From: Streptococcus massiliensis DSM 18628
GTDB lineage: Bacteria; Bacillota; Bacilli; Lactobacillales; Streptococcaceae
NCBI RefSeq assembly: GCF_000380065.1
Contig: NZ_KB904387.1
Span: forward strand, 31,476 to 95,475
Reading direction: 5' to 3'
Length of the DNA: 64,000 nt
Shown here: piece by piece, positions 1-8,875 of the stretch
How positions within the stretch are numbered: the first letter of the stretch is position 1
Layout: each line of letters opens with the position of its first letter
Notes under the pieces: generated by a model
Database searches by the model: none
Told to the model about the DNA's origin: nothing
Seen by the model: only the letters and a program-made list of their open reading frames with translations
Translations under genes and position numbers: made by a program

Positions 1-334
1 GGATATTTACTATATTCGTCAGGAAAGAGCCCTGAACAAGCGCGATTGCTACTGCTTTGAGCTGGATTTACTGAGAGAAGCCGAGGAAATCAGACAGGCT
101 CAGGGCTTGCCTGTTGATTTTGACCACCTTCAGAAGACCTACGATGCCCTGAGCATTCACGACAAGCGGCAAATTGTGGTCAAGGGGCGTCAGCTGATTG
201 AGGAATTTGGTTTTCAGCCGGGGCCAGACTTAGGAAAAATCTTGTCACAGGTCGAGCAGGCTATTGTGGACGGCGAGTTGAGCAATGAAAAAGCAGCTAT
301 CATGACATTTATCAAGGAGAAAAGCAGTGAGTGA
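1..334 (+). CDS. cca: CCA tRNA nucleotidyltransferase, C-terminal part
   Basis: The frame is open from the first bases of the window, so this is the last ~110 residues of a longer protein. The helical tail (DKRQIVVKGRQLIEEFGFQPGPDLGKIL) matches the C-terminal domain of bacterial CCA-adding enzymes, which build the CCA end of tRNAs. The catalytic nucleotidyltransferase head lies upstream, outside the window, so the call rests on the tail alone. The stop overlaps the start of the following ABC-F gene by 8 bp, as expected for an operon with translational coupling. An internal ATG at 107 is not the true start. Confidence 0.8.
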   Translation, partial: DIYYIRQERALNKRDCYCFELDLLREAEEIRQAQGLPVDFDHLQKTYDALSIHDKRQIVVKGRQLIEEFGFQPGPDLGKILSQVEQAIVDGELSNEKAAIMTFIKEKSSE

Positions 335-2192
335 TTTTATTGTTGAGGGATTGAGCAAGTCGGTGGGAGACAAGACCGTTTTTCGCAACCTTTCCTTTAT
401 TATCCATGATTTGGATCGGGTCGGTCTGATTGGGGTCAATGGGACAGGAAAAACCACCCTGCTGGATGTCCTGTCGGGTGTGAGCGGTTTTGACGGCGAT
501 GTCAATCCTTTTTCCACCAAAAGCGGTTATCGGATTGCTTATTTAAAACAGGAACCCGATTTTGACGATAGCAAAACGGTGCTGGATACGGTTTTATCTA
601 GCGACCTGCGAGAAATGGAGCTCATTCGTCAGTACGAGCTGCTCTTGGCAAATTATGACGAAGCCAAGCAAGAGAAACTAGAAAAAATTATGGCAGAAAT
701 GGATTCGCTAGACGCTTGGTCCATTGAAAATCAAGTCAAAACGGTTCTCAATAAGCTAGGGATTGTGGATTTGACAGCAAAAGTTGGACAGTTGTCAGGC
801 GGTTTGCGTCGCCGTGTCCAACTTGCCCAGGTTCTCTTGGGAAATGACGATTTGCTGCTTTTGGACGAGCCGACCAACCACTTGGACATTGCCACCATTG
901 AGTGGCTGGCGAATTTTCTGAAAAATGCTAAAAAGACCGTTTTGTTCATCACCCATGACCGCTATTTTTTGGATAATTTGTCTACACGGATTTTTGAGTT
1001 GGATGCTGGAAATCTCATCGAATACCAAGGGAATTATCAGGATTATGTCCGACTGAAAGCTGAGCAAGACGAGCGCGATGCTGCGCTTTTGCACAAGAAA
1101 GAACAGCTCTATAAGCAGGAACTGTCTTGGATGCGGCGGCAACCGCAGGCGCGAGCAACCAAGCAACAAGCTCGCATCAATCGTTTTCAGGATTTGAAGC
1201 AAGATTTGGCGGGCAAAAGCACGGCCAGCGACTTGGAAATGAATTTTGAAACCAGCCGTATTGGGAAAAAGGTCATCGAATTTAAGGATGTCAGTTTTGG
1301 CTATGAGGGCAAACCGCTGCTCAGTCACTTTAATCTTCTTGTCCAAAATAAGGACCGTATCGGGATTGTCGGAGACAACGGCGTTGGAAAATCAAGTCTG
1401 CTCAATCTTATCGCTGGAAAAATAGGAGCGACCAGCGGTCAGCTGATCATCGGCGAAACCGTTCGGGTGGGCTATTTTTCTCAGCAGACGGAAGGGCTGG
1501 ACGAGTCAAAGCGGGTCATCAATTATCTACAGGAAATTGCGCAGGAAGTGAAGAGCGAGACGGGAACGGTCAGCATTGCCGAGCTGCTGGAGCAGTTTCT
1601 CTTTCCGCGTTCTAGTCATGGCACTCTGATTGAAAAGTTGTCGGGTGGCGAGAAAAAGCGGCTTTATCTCTTGAAAATCTTGCTAGAGAAGCCCAATGTT
1701 CTTTTGCTGGACGAGCCGACCAATGACTTGGACATAGCGACTCTGACCGTTTTGGAGAGTTTTTTGCAGCGTTTTGCGGGTCCAGTTATCACAGTTAGTC
1801 ACGACCATTACTTTTTGGATAAGGTGGCGAGCAAGATTTTGGCTTTTGAAAATGGGCAAATCCGAGAATTTTTTGGCAATTACACGGATTATTTGGACGA
1901 AAAGGCTTTTGAGGAGAACAGCTCTGCTATTTCCCAAAAGCATGAAAAAGAAAAGACGGCCAAGGTGCGTGAGGGCAAGAAGCGCATGAGCTATTTTGAG
2001 AAGCAGGAGTGGGAGACCATTGAGGCGGATATTGAGCGGCTGGAGGATGAGATTGCGCAGGTCGAGGCGGAAATGCAGGTGCATGCGTCGGACTTTGACA
2101 AGCTCTCGCACTTGCAGGCGGACTTGGATGCCAAAAATGAGCAACTGCTGGAAAAATACGAGCGCTATGAATATCTGAGCGAGTTGGAGTAG
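327..2192 (+). CDS. ABC-F family ATPase, Uup-like
   Basis: A soluble 621-residue protein with two ABC ATPase domains in tandem and no membrane segments. Domain 1 has Walker A GVNGTGKTT, signature LSGG and Walker B LLLLDEPTNHLD; domain 2 has GDNGVGKSS, LSGGEKKR and VLLLDEPTNDLD. The two are joined by a charged linker, and the last ~80 residues form a Glu/Lys-rich coiled coil typical of Uup. ABC-F proteins act at the ribosome (translation factors or antibiotic protection) rather than in transport. The start is GTG at 327, overlapping cca, with AAGGAG about 8 bases upstream. The Uup-type tail favours a housekeeping role over drug resistance; this subgroup call is inference. Confidence 0.9.
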   Translation: MSDFIVEGLSKSVGDKTVFRNLSFIIHDLDRVGLIGVNGTGKTTLLDVLSGVSGFDGDVNPFSTKSGYRIAYLKQEPDFDDSKTVLDTVLSSDLREMELIRQYELLLANYDEAKQEKLEKIMAEMDSLDAWSIENQVKTVLNKLGIVDLTAKVGQLSGGLRRRVQLAQVLLGNDDLLLLDEPTNHLDIATIEWLANFLKNAKKTVLFITHDRYFLDNLSTRIFELDAGNLIEYQGNYQDYVRLKAEQDERDAALLHKKEQLYKQELSWMRRQPQARATKQQARINRFQDLKQDLAGKSTASDLEMNFETSRIGKKVIEFKDVSFGYEGKPLLSHFNLLVQNKDRIGIVGDNGVGKSSLLNLIAGKIGATSGQLIIGETVRVGYFSQQTEGLDESKRVINYLQEIAQEVKSETGTVSIAELLEQFLFPRSSHGTLIEKLSGGEKKRLYLLKILLEKPNVLLLDEPTNDLDIATLTVLESFLQRFAGPVITVSHDHYFLDKVASKILAFENGQIREFFGNYTDYLDEKAFEENSSAISQKHEKEKTAKVREGKKRMSYFEKQEWETIEADIERLEDEIAQVEAEMQVHASDFDKLSHLQADLDAKNEQLLEKYERYEYLSELE

Positions 2193-2228
2193 GGGACCAC
2201 ATTCCTATCATCATTGAGTTAGATATAT

Positions 2229-2263
2229 AAAAAGAAAACGGTTTTCAGGGCTGTTTTCTTTTT
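2229..2263 (+). terminator. Rho-independent terminator after the ABC-F gene
   Basis: An 11-bp inverted repeat (AAAAAGAAAAC / GTTTTCTTTTT) with a 13-nt loop, whose right arm supplies the T tract. It ends the cca-ABC-F unit. Confidence 0.6.
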
Positions 2264-2290
2264 GCAAACCTTTTCATTTTCTTGTAAATT

Positions 2291-2299
2291 TGGTATAAT
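2291..2299 (+). promoter_or_regulatory. Extended -10 promoter of glucokinase gene
   Basis: TGG-TATAAT with only a weak -35 region. The predicted start is near 2306, leaving a short leader with GAGG before the ATG at 2333. Confidence 0.6.
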
Positions 2300-2332
2300 G
2301 AACATGAAAATAATCTATTGAGGTAAAGAAAA

Positions 2333-3292
2333 ATGGAGAAAAAGATTATTGGGATTGACCTGGGTGGTACTTCCATAAAGTTTGCGATTTTGACCCTCGC
2401 TGGTGAAATTCAGGAAAAGTGGTCTATTAAGACCAATATTTTGGATGACGGCAGCCATATCGTTGATGACATGATTGCTTCTATTCAGCATCATTTGGGG
2501 CTTTTGAACCTCTCTGCTGAAAATTTCCTCGGGATTGGAATGGGTTCTCCTGGCGTTGTTGACCGCTTTGAAGGTACGGTTATCGGCGCTTATAATCTCA
2601 ACTGGAAGACCTTGCAGCCAGTCAAGGAAAAAATCGAAAGCGCGCTGGGCATTCCTTTCTTCATTGATAACGACGCCAATGTAGCGGCTCTTGGCGAGCA
2701 GTGGGTCGGCGCTGGGGCAAATAATCCAGATGTCGTTTTTGTAACGCTGGGGACAGGTGTCGGCGGTGGCATTATCGCGGACGGAAAACTTCTGCACGGC
2801 GTAGCTGGTGCAGCTGGAGAGCTGGGGCACATCACGGTTGACTTTGAGCAACCAATCCAGTGTACTTGTGGCAAGGCTGGTTGCTTGGAAACAGTAGCGT
2901 CAGCGACTGGGATTGTCAATTTGACCCGTCGTTATGCCGAAGAATATGCTGGCGATGCGGAGTTGAAAAGGCTGATTGATGACGGACAAGATGTGACAGC
3001 CAAGATTGTTTTTGATTTGGCAAAAGAAGGTGACGAACTGGCGCATATCGTTTATCGCAATTTTTCACGCTATCTGGGAATTGCTTGTGCCAATATCGCG
3101 AGCGTCCTTAACCCTGCAACGATTGTTATCGGGGGCGGTGTGTCAGCAGCGGGAGACTTTCTCTTAGCGGGCGTGCAAGAAGTCTTTGATAAAAACGCTT
3201 TTCCGCAAATTAGAACTTCAACCAAATTGGCCTTAGCCAACCTCGGAAACGATGCCGGCGTGATTGGAGCAGCTTCGCTGGTTTTGCAATAA
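2333..3292 (+). CDS. glk: Glucokinase, ROK family
   Basis: Phosphorylates glucose to glucose-6-phosphate in the cytoplasm. The 319-residue protein begins with the ATP phosphate-binding loop GIDLGGTSIK and carries the ROK zinc motif CTCGKAGCLE from about residue 177, preceded by the catalytic region ELGH. There is no N-terminal DNA-binding domain, so it is a kinase rather than a ROK repressor. The ATG at 2333 has a GAGG ribosome site, and the gene has its own extended -10 promoter. In streptococci such an enzyme usually handles glucose from intracellular di- and oligosaccharides; that role is family knowledge, not read from this sequence. Confidence 0.92.
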   Translation: MEKKIIGIDLGGTSIKFAILTLAGEIQEKWSIKTNILDDGSHIVDDMIASIQHHLGLLNLSAENFLGIGMGSPGVVDRFEGTVIGAYNLNWKTLQPVKEKIESALGIPFFIDNDANVAALGEQWVGAGANNPDVVFVTLGTGVGGGIIADGKLLHGVAGAAGELGHITVDFEQPIQCTCGKAGCLETVASATGIVNLTRRYAEEYAGDAELKRLIDDGQDVTAKIVFDLAKEGDELAHIVYRNFSRYLGIACANIASVLNPATIVIGGGVSAAGDFLLAGVQEVFDKNAFPQIRTSTKLALANLGNDAGVIGAASLVLQ

Positions 3293-3314
3293 AATTTTAT
3301 TAGAGAGTATATTT

Positions 3315-3998
3315 ATGAAAGTTTATAAGGAAAATATAGAACGCTTTAATAAATTCTATTATAGTGATTTTTACAAAATACTAGAAGAAACTGAACCAGA
3401 CTATATTCCCGCAATATTTGCTAGGTTATCTGAAGATCCTGACGCTTGTGATCCTGAATTGTATCAAGAACTAGGAGAGAAATTTGGCTTAAAAGCTAAT
3501 AAATATTGCCTTAATGACAACGGAATCCGTTTAGCTGCGGACTCAATATGTGCTAGAAAACCAATTTACCAATTTCATAAGGGTGAGTATGAAAAGTGGG
3601 TCAGAGATTATGGAAAATTAAGAGGAAATTTAGATTTTCATTTAGTTTGGCCTAAGCACAAATTACCAACAATCAACACTTATCGCTATACAATTTATAG
3701 AGACCGTATAGATTGTTTGTTGTATGATTTGAAAATGTTTTTTCAAGGCGAAAAAACACCGATGAACAAAGCTTATGTAAACGGGACAACAAAAGAATGG
3801 CTAGCCAGATTTGAAAATTTCCCCGATTTTGTTAATAAAATGCAGTTAAATCGTTTTGTAGATGATCATTATAACGTTTATGATATTAGTAAAGGTCAAG
3901 GAAAAGAGATTATCTTAGAGTGCGTCCTTACTGTAAAGGAAATTAAGGATAATTTACCTTTTTATTTAAATAATCTTATAAACAATTATTTTGATTAA
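3315..3998 (+). CDS. Protein of unknown function, AT-rich gene
   Basis: I do not recognise this 227-residue protein. It is soluble, with no signal peptide or membrane segment. Conspicuous stretches are a central WPKHKLPTINTYRY-type segment followed by RDRIDCLLYD, and many aromatic residues. Codon usage is clearly more AT-rich than in glk before it and the hydrolase after it, which suggests recent arrival. The ATG at 3315 follows only a weak GAGAG ribosome site 22 bp after glk; an upstream in-frame codon at 3264 would overlap glk and is less likely. No terminator separates it from glk, so it may be read from the glk promoter. Confidence 0.7.
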   Translation: MKVYKENIERFNKFYYSDFYKILEETEPDYIPAIFARLSEDPDACDPELYQELGEKFGLKANKYCLNDNGIRLAADSICARKPIYQFHKGEYEKWVRDYGKLRGNLDFHLVWPKHKLPTINTYRYTIYRDRIDCLLYDLKMFFQGEKTPMNKAYVNGTTKEWLARFENFPDFVNKMQLNRFVDDHYNVYDISKGQGKEIILECVLTVKEIKDNLPFYLNNLINNYFD

Positions 3999-4032
3999 GT
4001 GATATATTATTATTGCTAGGTAGGAGACAAGC

Positions 4033-4665
4033 ATGAAACTAATCTTTTTGCAGGGAGCGGGTCAGATGGCTGATGATTGGGGGCAAGTTCGCGAGCATTT
4101 AGCAAACTATCCTAGCGCAGCTCCTGAACTCTTGCCAAGCGGCGTCTTTCCAGCAGATTTTGCTCAGTTAAAAGCAAATGCGCTAGAGCACATAAAACAA
4201 GAAAATGAAGATTTTGTTTTGGTTGGTCTTTCGCTAGGCGGAACCTTGGCTTTAGCTTTGGCAGAAGAAAAGTTGCCTCAATTGAAAGGCTTGGTTGTGT
4301 CTGCTGGTCAATATGACCTGAAACATAGTTTCTTTTATAAACTGCAAAATATCGCTTTTAAATTGCTACCTAGTAAAACCCTTGCTCAAGAAGGGGTTGA
4401 TAAGGCGAGCCTGGTTCGGTTTTTTAAGTCAATGAAAAATCTTGATATGACAGAGCAGGTGAAGCATATCAATCTGCCTGTGCGTGTCATCTGTGGTAGT
4501 AAAGATAAGGTCAATCTCGCTTCTGCGAAGGATTTGGCTCGATTGCTGCCCCACGCTCAGTTGACTATTCTTGAGAATGGCGGGCATGAACTCAATAAAG
4601 AAATGCCCAAGGAATTTTCGGTAATCGTTGAAGATTTTTTGCAAAAGAGATTTGGGATTGATTAA
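4033..4665 (+). CDS. Alpha/beta hydrolase
   Basis: A 210-residue single-domain alpha/beta hydrolase. The nucleophile elbow is GLSLG near residue 73, the acid is probably the Asp in CGSKD and the base the His in GGHE near the end, giving a complete catalytic triad. The small cap and short length resemble esterase/peptidase-type hydrolases; the substrate cannot be inferred. A ribosome site (GGTAGGAG) lies just before ATG 4033. No signal peptide, so cytoplasmic. It sits between an unrelated AT-rich gene and a lipoprotein gene. Confidence 0.85.
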   Translation: MKLIFLQGAGQMADDWGQVREHLANYPSAAPELLPSGVFPADFAQLKANALEHIKQENEDFVLVGLSLGGTLALALAEEKLPQLKGLVVSAGQYDLKHSFFYKLQNIAFKLLPSKTLAQEGVDKASLVRFFKSMKNLDMTEQVKHINLPVRVICGSKDKVNLASAKDLARLLPHAQLTILENGGHELNKEMPKEFSVIVEDFLQKRFGID

Positions 4666-4733
4666 ATTGGTTTGTTTGAAACGACTGGTTCTATTTTGGC
4701 AAACATATCTTACTCTAAGGAGGTATGAAGAAG

Positions 4734-5150
4734 ATGAAATTTCTGAAATCATTGTCCGTTCTTGTGCTAGCAGTTTTCTTTCTCGTCGCTTGTCATTCAA
4801 ACCGTGCGAAGTCTCAAGACACCATTACAGTCTTTGATAGTGATAATCAGCAGGTTTTGCAAACTTCAAACACAGAGGCTTTGGAATGGTTCGACGAAAT
4901 TTTAGATGAAATTGATGAAGCGGATAAAAGCGAGAGAGGAGAGGGATTGGCCGAGCTCCCCGCCGATGCGCAAGTCAATTATTCTTATGATGTCAGCAGA
5001 CGAAAAGAGGGTGTTTCTGTACGTTTTACAACCTATAAGAACTATCCGCTGGTCACCATTTCTCATATCCCAGCCGTTCCAGAGATTACTTTGGAATTGA
5101 CTGATTTAGAAGCTAACGATCTCAATCATCCTAATAATTGGATAAAATAA
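4734..5150 (+). CDS. Small lipoprotein of unknown function
   Basis: About 138 residues. A basic N-terminus and hydrophobic stretch end in the lipobox LVAC, so the protein should be lipidated at that Cys and anchored outside the membrane. The mature part is acidic with no recognised domain. Two ATGs are possible: 4725 lies 1 base after the perfect AAGGAGG at 4717-4723, too close, so ATG 4734 (10 bases after) is preferred. Closed by a strong terminator at 5158-5189. Function unknown. Confidence 0.75.
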   Translation: MKFLKSLSVLVLAVFFLVACHSNRAKSQDTITVFDSDNQQVLQTSNTEALEWFDEILDEIDEADKSERGEGLAELPADAQVNYSYDVSRRKEGVSVRFTTYKNYPLVTISHIPAVPEITLELTDLEANDLNHPNNWIK

Positions 5151-5157
5151 GAAAAAT

Positions 5158-5189
5158 TTCTACAAGAATTTCCTTGTAGAAGTTTTTTT
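5158..5189 (+). terminator. Rho-independent terminator
   Basis: Perfect 9-bp stem TTCTACAAG / CTTGTAGAA, 6-nt loop, then seven T residues. Ends the lipoprotein transcript before the thyA promoter. Confidence 0.85.
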
Positions 5190-5209
5190 GATATGAAGTA
5201 TATAACTTA

Positions 5210-5218
5210 TGATATACT
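5210..5218 (+). promoter_or_regulatory. Extended -10 promoter of thyA
   Basis: TGA-TATACT; predicted start near 5225, followed by AAGGAG before ATG 5249. The -35 is poor. Confidence 0.55.
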
Positions 5219-5248
5219 AGATAAGACAGAAATCAAAAAGGAGCTAGC

Positions 5249-6088
5249 ATGACCAAAGCAGATAAGATTTTCAAGGAAAATATTCAAAAGATTATGGAAG
5301 AGGGCGTTTTTAGTGAAAATGCGCGTCCGCGCTATAAGGACGGAAATGTAGCAAACTCCAAATATATCACAGGTTCTTTCGCCGAATACGATTTGTCCAA
5401 GGGCGAATTTCCCATTACTACTCTGCGCCCCATTGCCATAAAATCGGCAATCAAGGAAGTGCTCTGGATTTACCAAGACCAAAGCAACAGCCTAGAGGTG
5501 CTGAATGACAAGTACAATGTCCACTACTGGAATGACTGGGAAGTTGGCGAGAGCGGAACGATTGGGCAGCGCTACGGCGCTGTTGTCAAAAAGCATGATA
5601 TTATTGGCAAGATTTTAAAGCAGCTAGAAGCCAATCCTTGGAATCGTCGCAATATCATCTCGCTCTGGGATTATGAGGCTTTCGAAGAGACGGAAGGTCT
5701 TTTGCCTTGCGCTTTTCAGACCATGTTTGATGTGCGGCGGGTGGACGGCGATATTTATCTGGACGCGACTCTGACCCAGCGCAGCAATGATATGCTAGTG
5801 GCGCACCATATCAACGCCATGCAGTATGTGGCGCTGCAAATGATGATTGCTAAGCATTTTGGTTGGAAAGTCGGGAAATTTTTCTATTTTGTCAATAATC
5901 TGCACATTTACGACAATCAATTTGAACAGGCTGATGAGCTTTTGCGGCGTGAACCTGCTGAATGCCAGCCGAGCTTGGTTTTAAATATCCCAGACGGTAC
6001 CAATTTCTTTGACATCAAGCCAGAAGATTTTGAATTATTGGACTACAAACCTGTCAAACCGCAGTTGAAATTCGATTTGGCGATTTAA
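5249..6088 (+). CDS. thyA: Thymidylate synthase
   Basis: Converts dUMP plus methylenetetrahydrofolate to dTMP plus dihydrofolate. The 279-residue sequence has the active-site LLPCAFQ (catalytic Cys at residue 154), the substrate-binding QRSND segment and the folate-binding C-terminal part. AAGGAG precedes ATG 5249. The next gene, folA, regenerates tetrahydrofolate from the dihydrofolate made here, a functional pairing, although folA also has its own promoter. Confidence 0.97.
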   Translation: MTKADKIFKENIQKIMEEGVFSENARPRYKDGNVANSKYITGSFAEYDLSKGEFPITTLRPIAIKSAIKEVLWIYQDQSNSLEVLNDKYNVHYWNDWEVGESGTIGQRYGAVVKKHDIIGKILKQLEANPWNRRNIISLWDYEAFEETEGLLPCAFQTMFDVRRVDGDIYLDATLTQRSNDMLVAHHINAMQYVALQMMIAKHFGWKVGKFFYFVNNLHIYDNQFEQADELLRREPAECQPSLVLNIPDGTNFFDIKPEDFELLDYKPVKPQLKFDLAI

Positions 6089-6131
6089 GCAGTAATTATA
6101 GTAGTTAAAAACAGCCTTTTTCCAAGTTTTC

Positions 6132-6140
6132 TGGTAAAAT
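6132..6140 (+). promoter_or_regulatory. Extended -10 promoter of folA
   Basis: TGG-TAAAAT about 28 bases before the folA ATG. It probably drives folA, the small membrane gene, clpX and ysxC. Confidence 0.55.
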
Positions 6141-6167
6141 AGTAGTATCATTAAAAAGGAAAAGTAC

Positions 6168-6677
6168 ATGTCAAAAAAAATTGTTGCTATTTGGGCGCAA
6201 GACGAGGCTGGCTTGATCGGAAAAGACAACCGCATGCCTTGGTATTTACCTGCCGAGCTACAGCATTTTAAGGAAACGACCATGGGGCAAGCAATCCTTA
6301 TGGGGCGCGTGACATTTGATGGAATGAAACGGCGAGTTTTGTCAGGGCGGACGACTCTTGTGTTAACTGCTGATAAACATTATCAAATTGAGGACGAGCG
6401 TGTTCTCGTTTTTCATGATGTTCAGAGTGTTTTGCGCTGGTATGAAAAGCAAGATAAGACACTTTTTATCATCGGTGGCGCACAGATTTTGGCAGCTTTT
6501 GAGCCATATATAGAAGAAATTGTGCAAACACAAGTGCATGCTACCTTGGAGGGAGACACTTATTTCCCAGAAAGATTTGACTTGTCGAAGTTTGCTTTGC
6601 TTAAGGAAGATTTTCATGCTAAAGATGAAAAAAATCCTTATGATTTCACTGTTAAGTTATTGAGAAAGGAGGCATAG
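6168..6677 (+). CDS. folA: Dihydrofolate reductase
   Basis: Reduces dihydrofolate to tetrahydrofolate with NADPH; the target of trimethoprim. The 169-residue protein shows the N-terminal [21 protein letters not shown] loop region, the catalytic acid in PAEL, and the NADPH-binding ILMGRVTF and FIIGGAQI segments. It follows thyA and precedes the small membrane protein gene by zero intergenic bases: the GGAGG inside the last folA codons is the ribosome site of the next gene. No obvious resistance change can be judged without an alignment. Confidence 0.95.
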   Translation: MSKKIVAIWAQDEAGLIGKDNRMPWYLPAELQHFKETTMGQAILMGRVTFDGMKRRVLSGRTTLVLTADKHYQIEDERVLVFHDVQSVLRWYEKQDKTLFIIGGAQILAAFEPYIEEIVQTQVHATLEGDTYFPERFDLSKFALLKEDFHAKDEKNPYDFTVKLLRKEA

Positions 6678-6848
6678 ATGGAAAGAAATTTATTTGGCCT
6701 ATTTACAGCTTTTTTAGCCTTTGTTTGCCTCCTGTGTGCAGGACAGGCGTTTAGAAAAAAACGCTTTGGTTTAGCGATGCTTTTTTTGTTGAATGCCTTT
6801 ACAAATTTAGTAAATACGATTCATGCGGTCTATCAGACCCTATTTTAA
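6678..6848 (+). CDS. Small two-segment membrane protein
   Basis: A 56-residue ORF starting at ATG 6678, immediately after the folA stop (TAG 6675-6677), with a near-perfect ribosome site AAAGGAGG 5 bases upstream. It encodes two hydrophobic segments (about residues 4-22 and 30-46) separated by the basic turn FRKKRFG, a helical hairpin topology. As I recall, a short gene also sits between folA and clpX in other streptococci, so it is probably real. Function unknown; clpX starts 30 bp later. Confidence 0.7.
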   Translation: MERNLFGLFTAFLAFVCLLCAGQAFRKKRFGLAMLFLLNAFTNLVNTIHAVYQTLF

Positions 6849-6878
6849 ATATAAAAAATGATTAGAAATGGAGTTATC

Positions 6879-8111
6879 ATGCCCAACAATCGAACGAATG
6901 AGCCGATGATTTATTGCTCATTTTGCGGTAAAAATCAAAACGAAGTTCAAAAAATTATCGCTGGTAATAATGCTTTTATCTGTAATGAATGCGTAGAACT
7001 AGCGCAAGAAATTATTCGCGAAGAACTAGCTGAAGAAGTACTGTCTGATCTGTCAGAAGTACCAAAGCCAGTTGAATTACTCAATATTCTCAACCATTAT
7101 GTGATTGGTCAAGACAGAGCTAAACGCGCTTTAGCAGTTGCGGTTTACAACCATTATAAACGAATTAATTTTCACGATAGCCGTGAAGAAGATGATGATG
7201 TTGATTTACAAAAATCAAATATTCTGATGATTGGGCCGACCGGCTCTGGTAAGACTTTCCTAGCGCAGACGCTGGCTCGCAGCCTCAATGTGCCCTTTGC
7301 TATTGCAGATGCGACTGCTCTTACCGAAGCTGGCTATGTCGGTGAGGATGTGGAAAATATCCTGCTCAAGCTCTTGCAGGCGGCGGATTTCAATATCGAA
7401 CGCGCTGAGCGCGGTATTATCTATGTCGATGAGATTGACAAGATTGCTAAGAAATCTGAAAATGTCTCAATCACACGCGATGTGTCTGGTGAAGGGGTGC
7501 AGCAAGCCCTGCTGAAAATCATCGAAGGAACAGTTGCCAGTGTGCCGCCACAAGGCGGGCGTAAGCATCCGCAGCAAGAGATGATACAAGTGGACACCAA
7601 GAATATCCTCTTTATCGTGGGCGGCGCCTTTGACGGCATCGAAGAAATCGTCAAGCAACGTCTGGGTGAGAAAGTTATTGGTTTCGGGCAAAACAACCGT
7701 GCTATTGACGAGGGAAGTTCTTATATGCAAGAAATTGTTTCTGAAGACATTCAGAAATTTGGAATTATCCCTGAACTGATTGGGCGTTTGCCTGTCTTTG
7801 CTGTTCTGGAGCAGTTAACGGTTGATGACTTGGTGCGGATTTTGCGTGAGCCAAAGAATGCCTTGGTCAAACAGTACCAAACTTTGTTGTCCTATGACGA
7901 TGTCAAGCTGGAATTTGACGATGATGCTTTGCAAGAGATTGCCAACAAGGCGATTGAGCGTAAGACGGGGGCGCGTGGACTTCGCTCTATTATCGAGGAA
8001 ACGATGATGGATGTCATGTTTGAAGTGCCGAGCCAAGACGATGTCAAGCTGGTTCGCATTACCAAAGAAGCGGTTGACGGTACAGATAAGCCTATTCTGG
8101 AAACAGCTTAG
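6879..8111 (+). CDS. clpX: ATP-dependent Clp protease ATP-binding subunit ClpX
   Basis: AAA+ unfoldase that feeds substrates into ClpP. With the start at ATG 6879 (GGAG 5 bases upstream) it is 410 residues: a zinc-binding domain with cysteines at 13, 16, 35 and 38 (YCSFCGKNQ...CNEC), Walker A GPTGSGKT, pore loop GYVG, Walker B IIYVDEID, the ClpP-contacting loop region near [12 protein letters not shown] and sensor 2 GARGLR. Two earlier in-frame ATGs (6858, 6868 region) lack a proper ribosome site. clpP is not in this window, as is usual in streptococci. ysxC follows 9 bp later. Confidence 0.96.
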   Translation: MPNNRTNEPMIYCSFCGKNQNEVQKIIAGNNAFICNECVELAQEIIREELAEEVLSDLSEVPKPVELLNILNHYVIGQDRAKRALAVAVYNHYKRINFHDSREEDDDVDLQKSNILMIGPTGSGKTFLAQTLARSLNVPFAIADATALTEAGYVGEDVENILLKLLQAADFNIERAERGIIYVDEIDKIAKKSENVSITRDVSGEGVQQALLKIIEGTVASVPPQGGRKHPQQEMIQVDTKNILFIVGGAFDGIEEIVKQRLGEKVIGFGQNNRAIDEGSSYMQEIVSEDIQKFGIIPELIGRLPVFAVLEQLTVDDLVRILREPKNALVKQYQTLLSYDDVKLEFDDDALQEIANKAIERKTGARGLRSIIEETMMDVMFEVPSQDDVKLVRITKEAVDGTDKPILETA

Positions 8112-8120
8112 AGGTGTGAC

Positions 8121-8726
8121 ATGAGTGAGTTTTTAAATACCCACAATGCAAGTCTTCTCTTGTCAGCAGCCAACAAGAGTCATTATCCACAAGATGATCT
8201 ACCTGAGGTAGCTCTCGCTGGGCGTTCTAATGTTGGAAAATCAAGTTTTATCAATATTTTGCTTAATCGGAAGAATCTGGCGCGGACTTCCAGCAAGCCT
8301 GGGAAAACGCAGTTGCTGAATTTTTACAATATCGATGACAAGTTGCGCTTTGTGGACGTTCCTGGCTACGGTTATGCCAAAGTTTCCAAGACCGAGCGCG
8401 CCAAATGGGGGCGGATGATTGAGGAATATCTGACCAGTCGTGACAATCTGCGGGCTGTGGTGAGCTTGGTGGATTTGCGGCATGACCCTAGTGCAGACGA
8501 TGTACAGATGTACGAATTTCTCAAATATTACGATATTCCTGTCATTATCGTGGCGACTAAGGCGGATAAAATTCCCCGCGGAAAATGGAACAAGCACGAA
8601 AGTGCCATTAAAAATAAACTGGATTTTGACAAAAACGATGATTTTATCATCTTTTCAGCAGTTGATAAAACAGGTTTGGATCAGTCTTGGGACGCTATTA
8701 TAGCAGCAATTAATGGAGAGTTCTAG
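8121..8726 (+). CDS. ysxC: Ribosome biogenesis GTPase YsxC/EngB
   Basis: A 201-residue GTPase of the TrmE-Era-EngA-EngB group that acts in large ribosomal subunit assembly. G1 is [10 protein letters not shown]2 lies around [10 protein letters not shown]3 is VDVPGYG, and G4 is TKADK. It directly follows clpX, the usual arrangement in Firmicutes. GAGGTG lies upstream of ATG 8121. It is the last gene before the long non-coding metK leader. Confidence 0.94.
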   Translation: MSEFLNTHNASLLLSAANKSHYPQDDLPEVALAGRSNVGKSSFINILLNRKNLARTSSKPGKTQLLNFYNIDDKLRFVDVPGYGYAKVSKTERAKWGRMIEEYLTSRDNLRAVVSLVDLRHDPSADDVQMYEFLKYYDIPVIIVATKADKIPRGKWNKHESAIKNKLDFDKNDDFIIFSAVDKTGLDQSWDAIIAAINGEF

Positions 8727-8778
8727 TTAAAATAACTAGGCTCTTTTAATTTTTTATGATTTCAATTTATTAAAAAAA

Positions 8779-8787
8779 TGATACAAT
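8779..8787 (+). promoter_or_regulatory. Extended -10 promoter of the metK leader
   Basis: TGA-TACAAT; predicted transcription start at about 8794, only ~10 nt before the putative anti-Shine-Dalgarno half of the metK riboswitch. This makes the metK leader about 500 nt long. Confidence 0.6.
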
Positions 8788-8875
8788 AGTAAACGTTAAA
8801 AGAGTCCCGAAAAGGCGACTGAAGAAGTTTTGAAAATGTTGCTCATTTGAGAATTTTCTTTTCAAAGAGGAACAC

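Noticed and set aside
795-1346. 183-codon minus-strand frame inside the ABC-F gene
   Set aside because: Antisense shadow of the ATPase domain; no homology or ribosome site.
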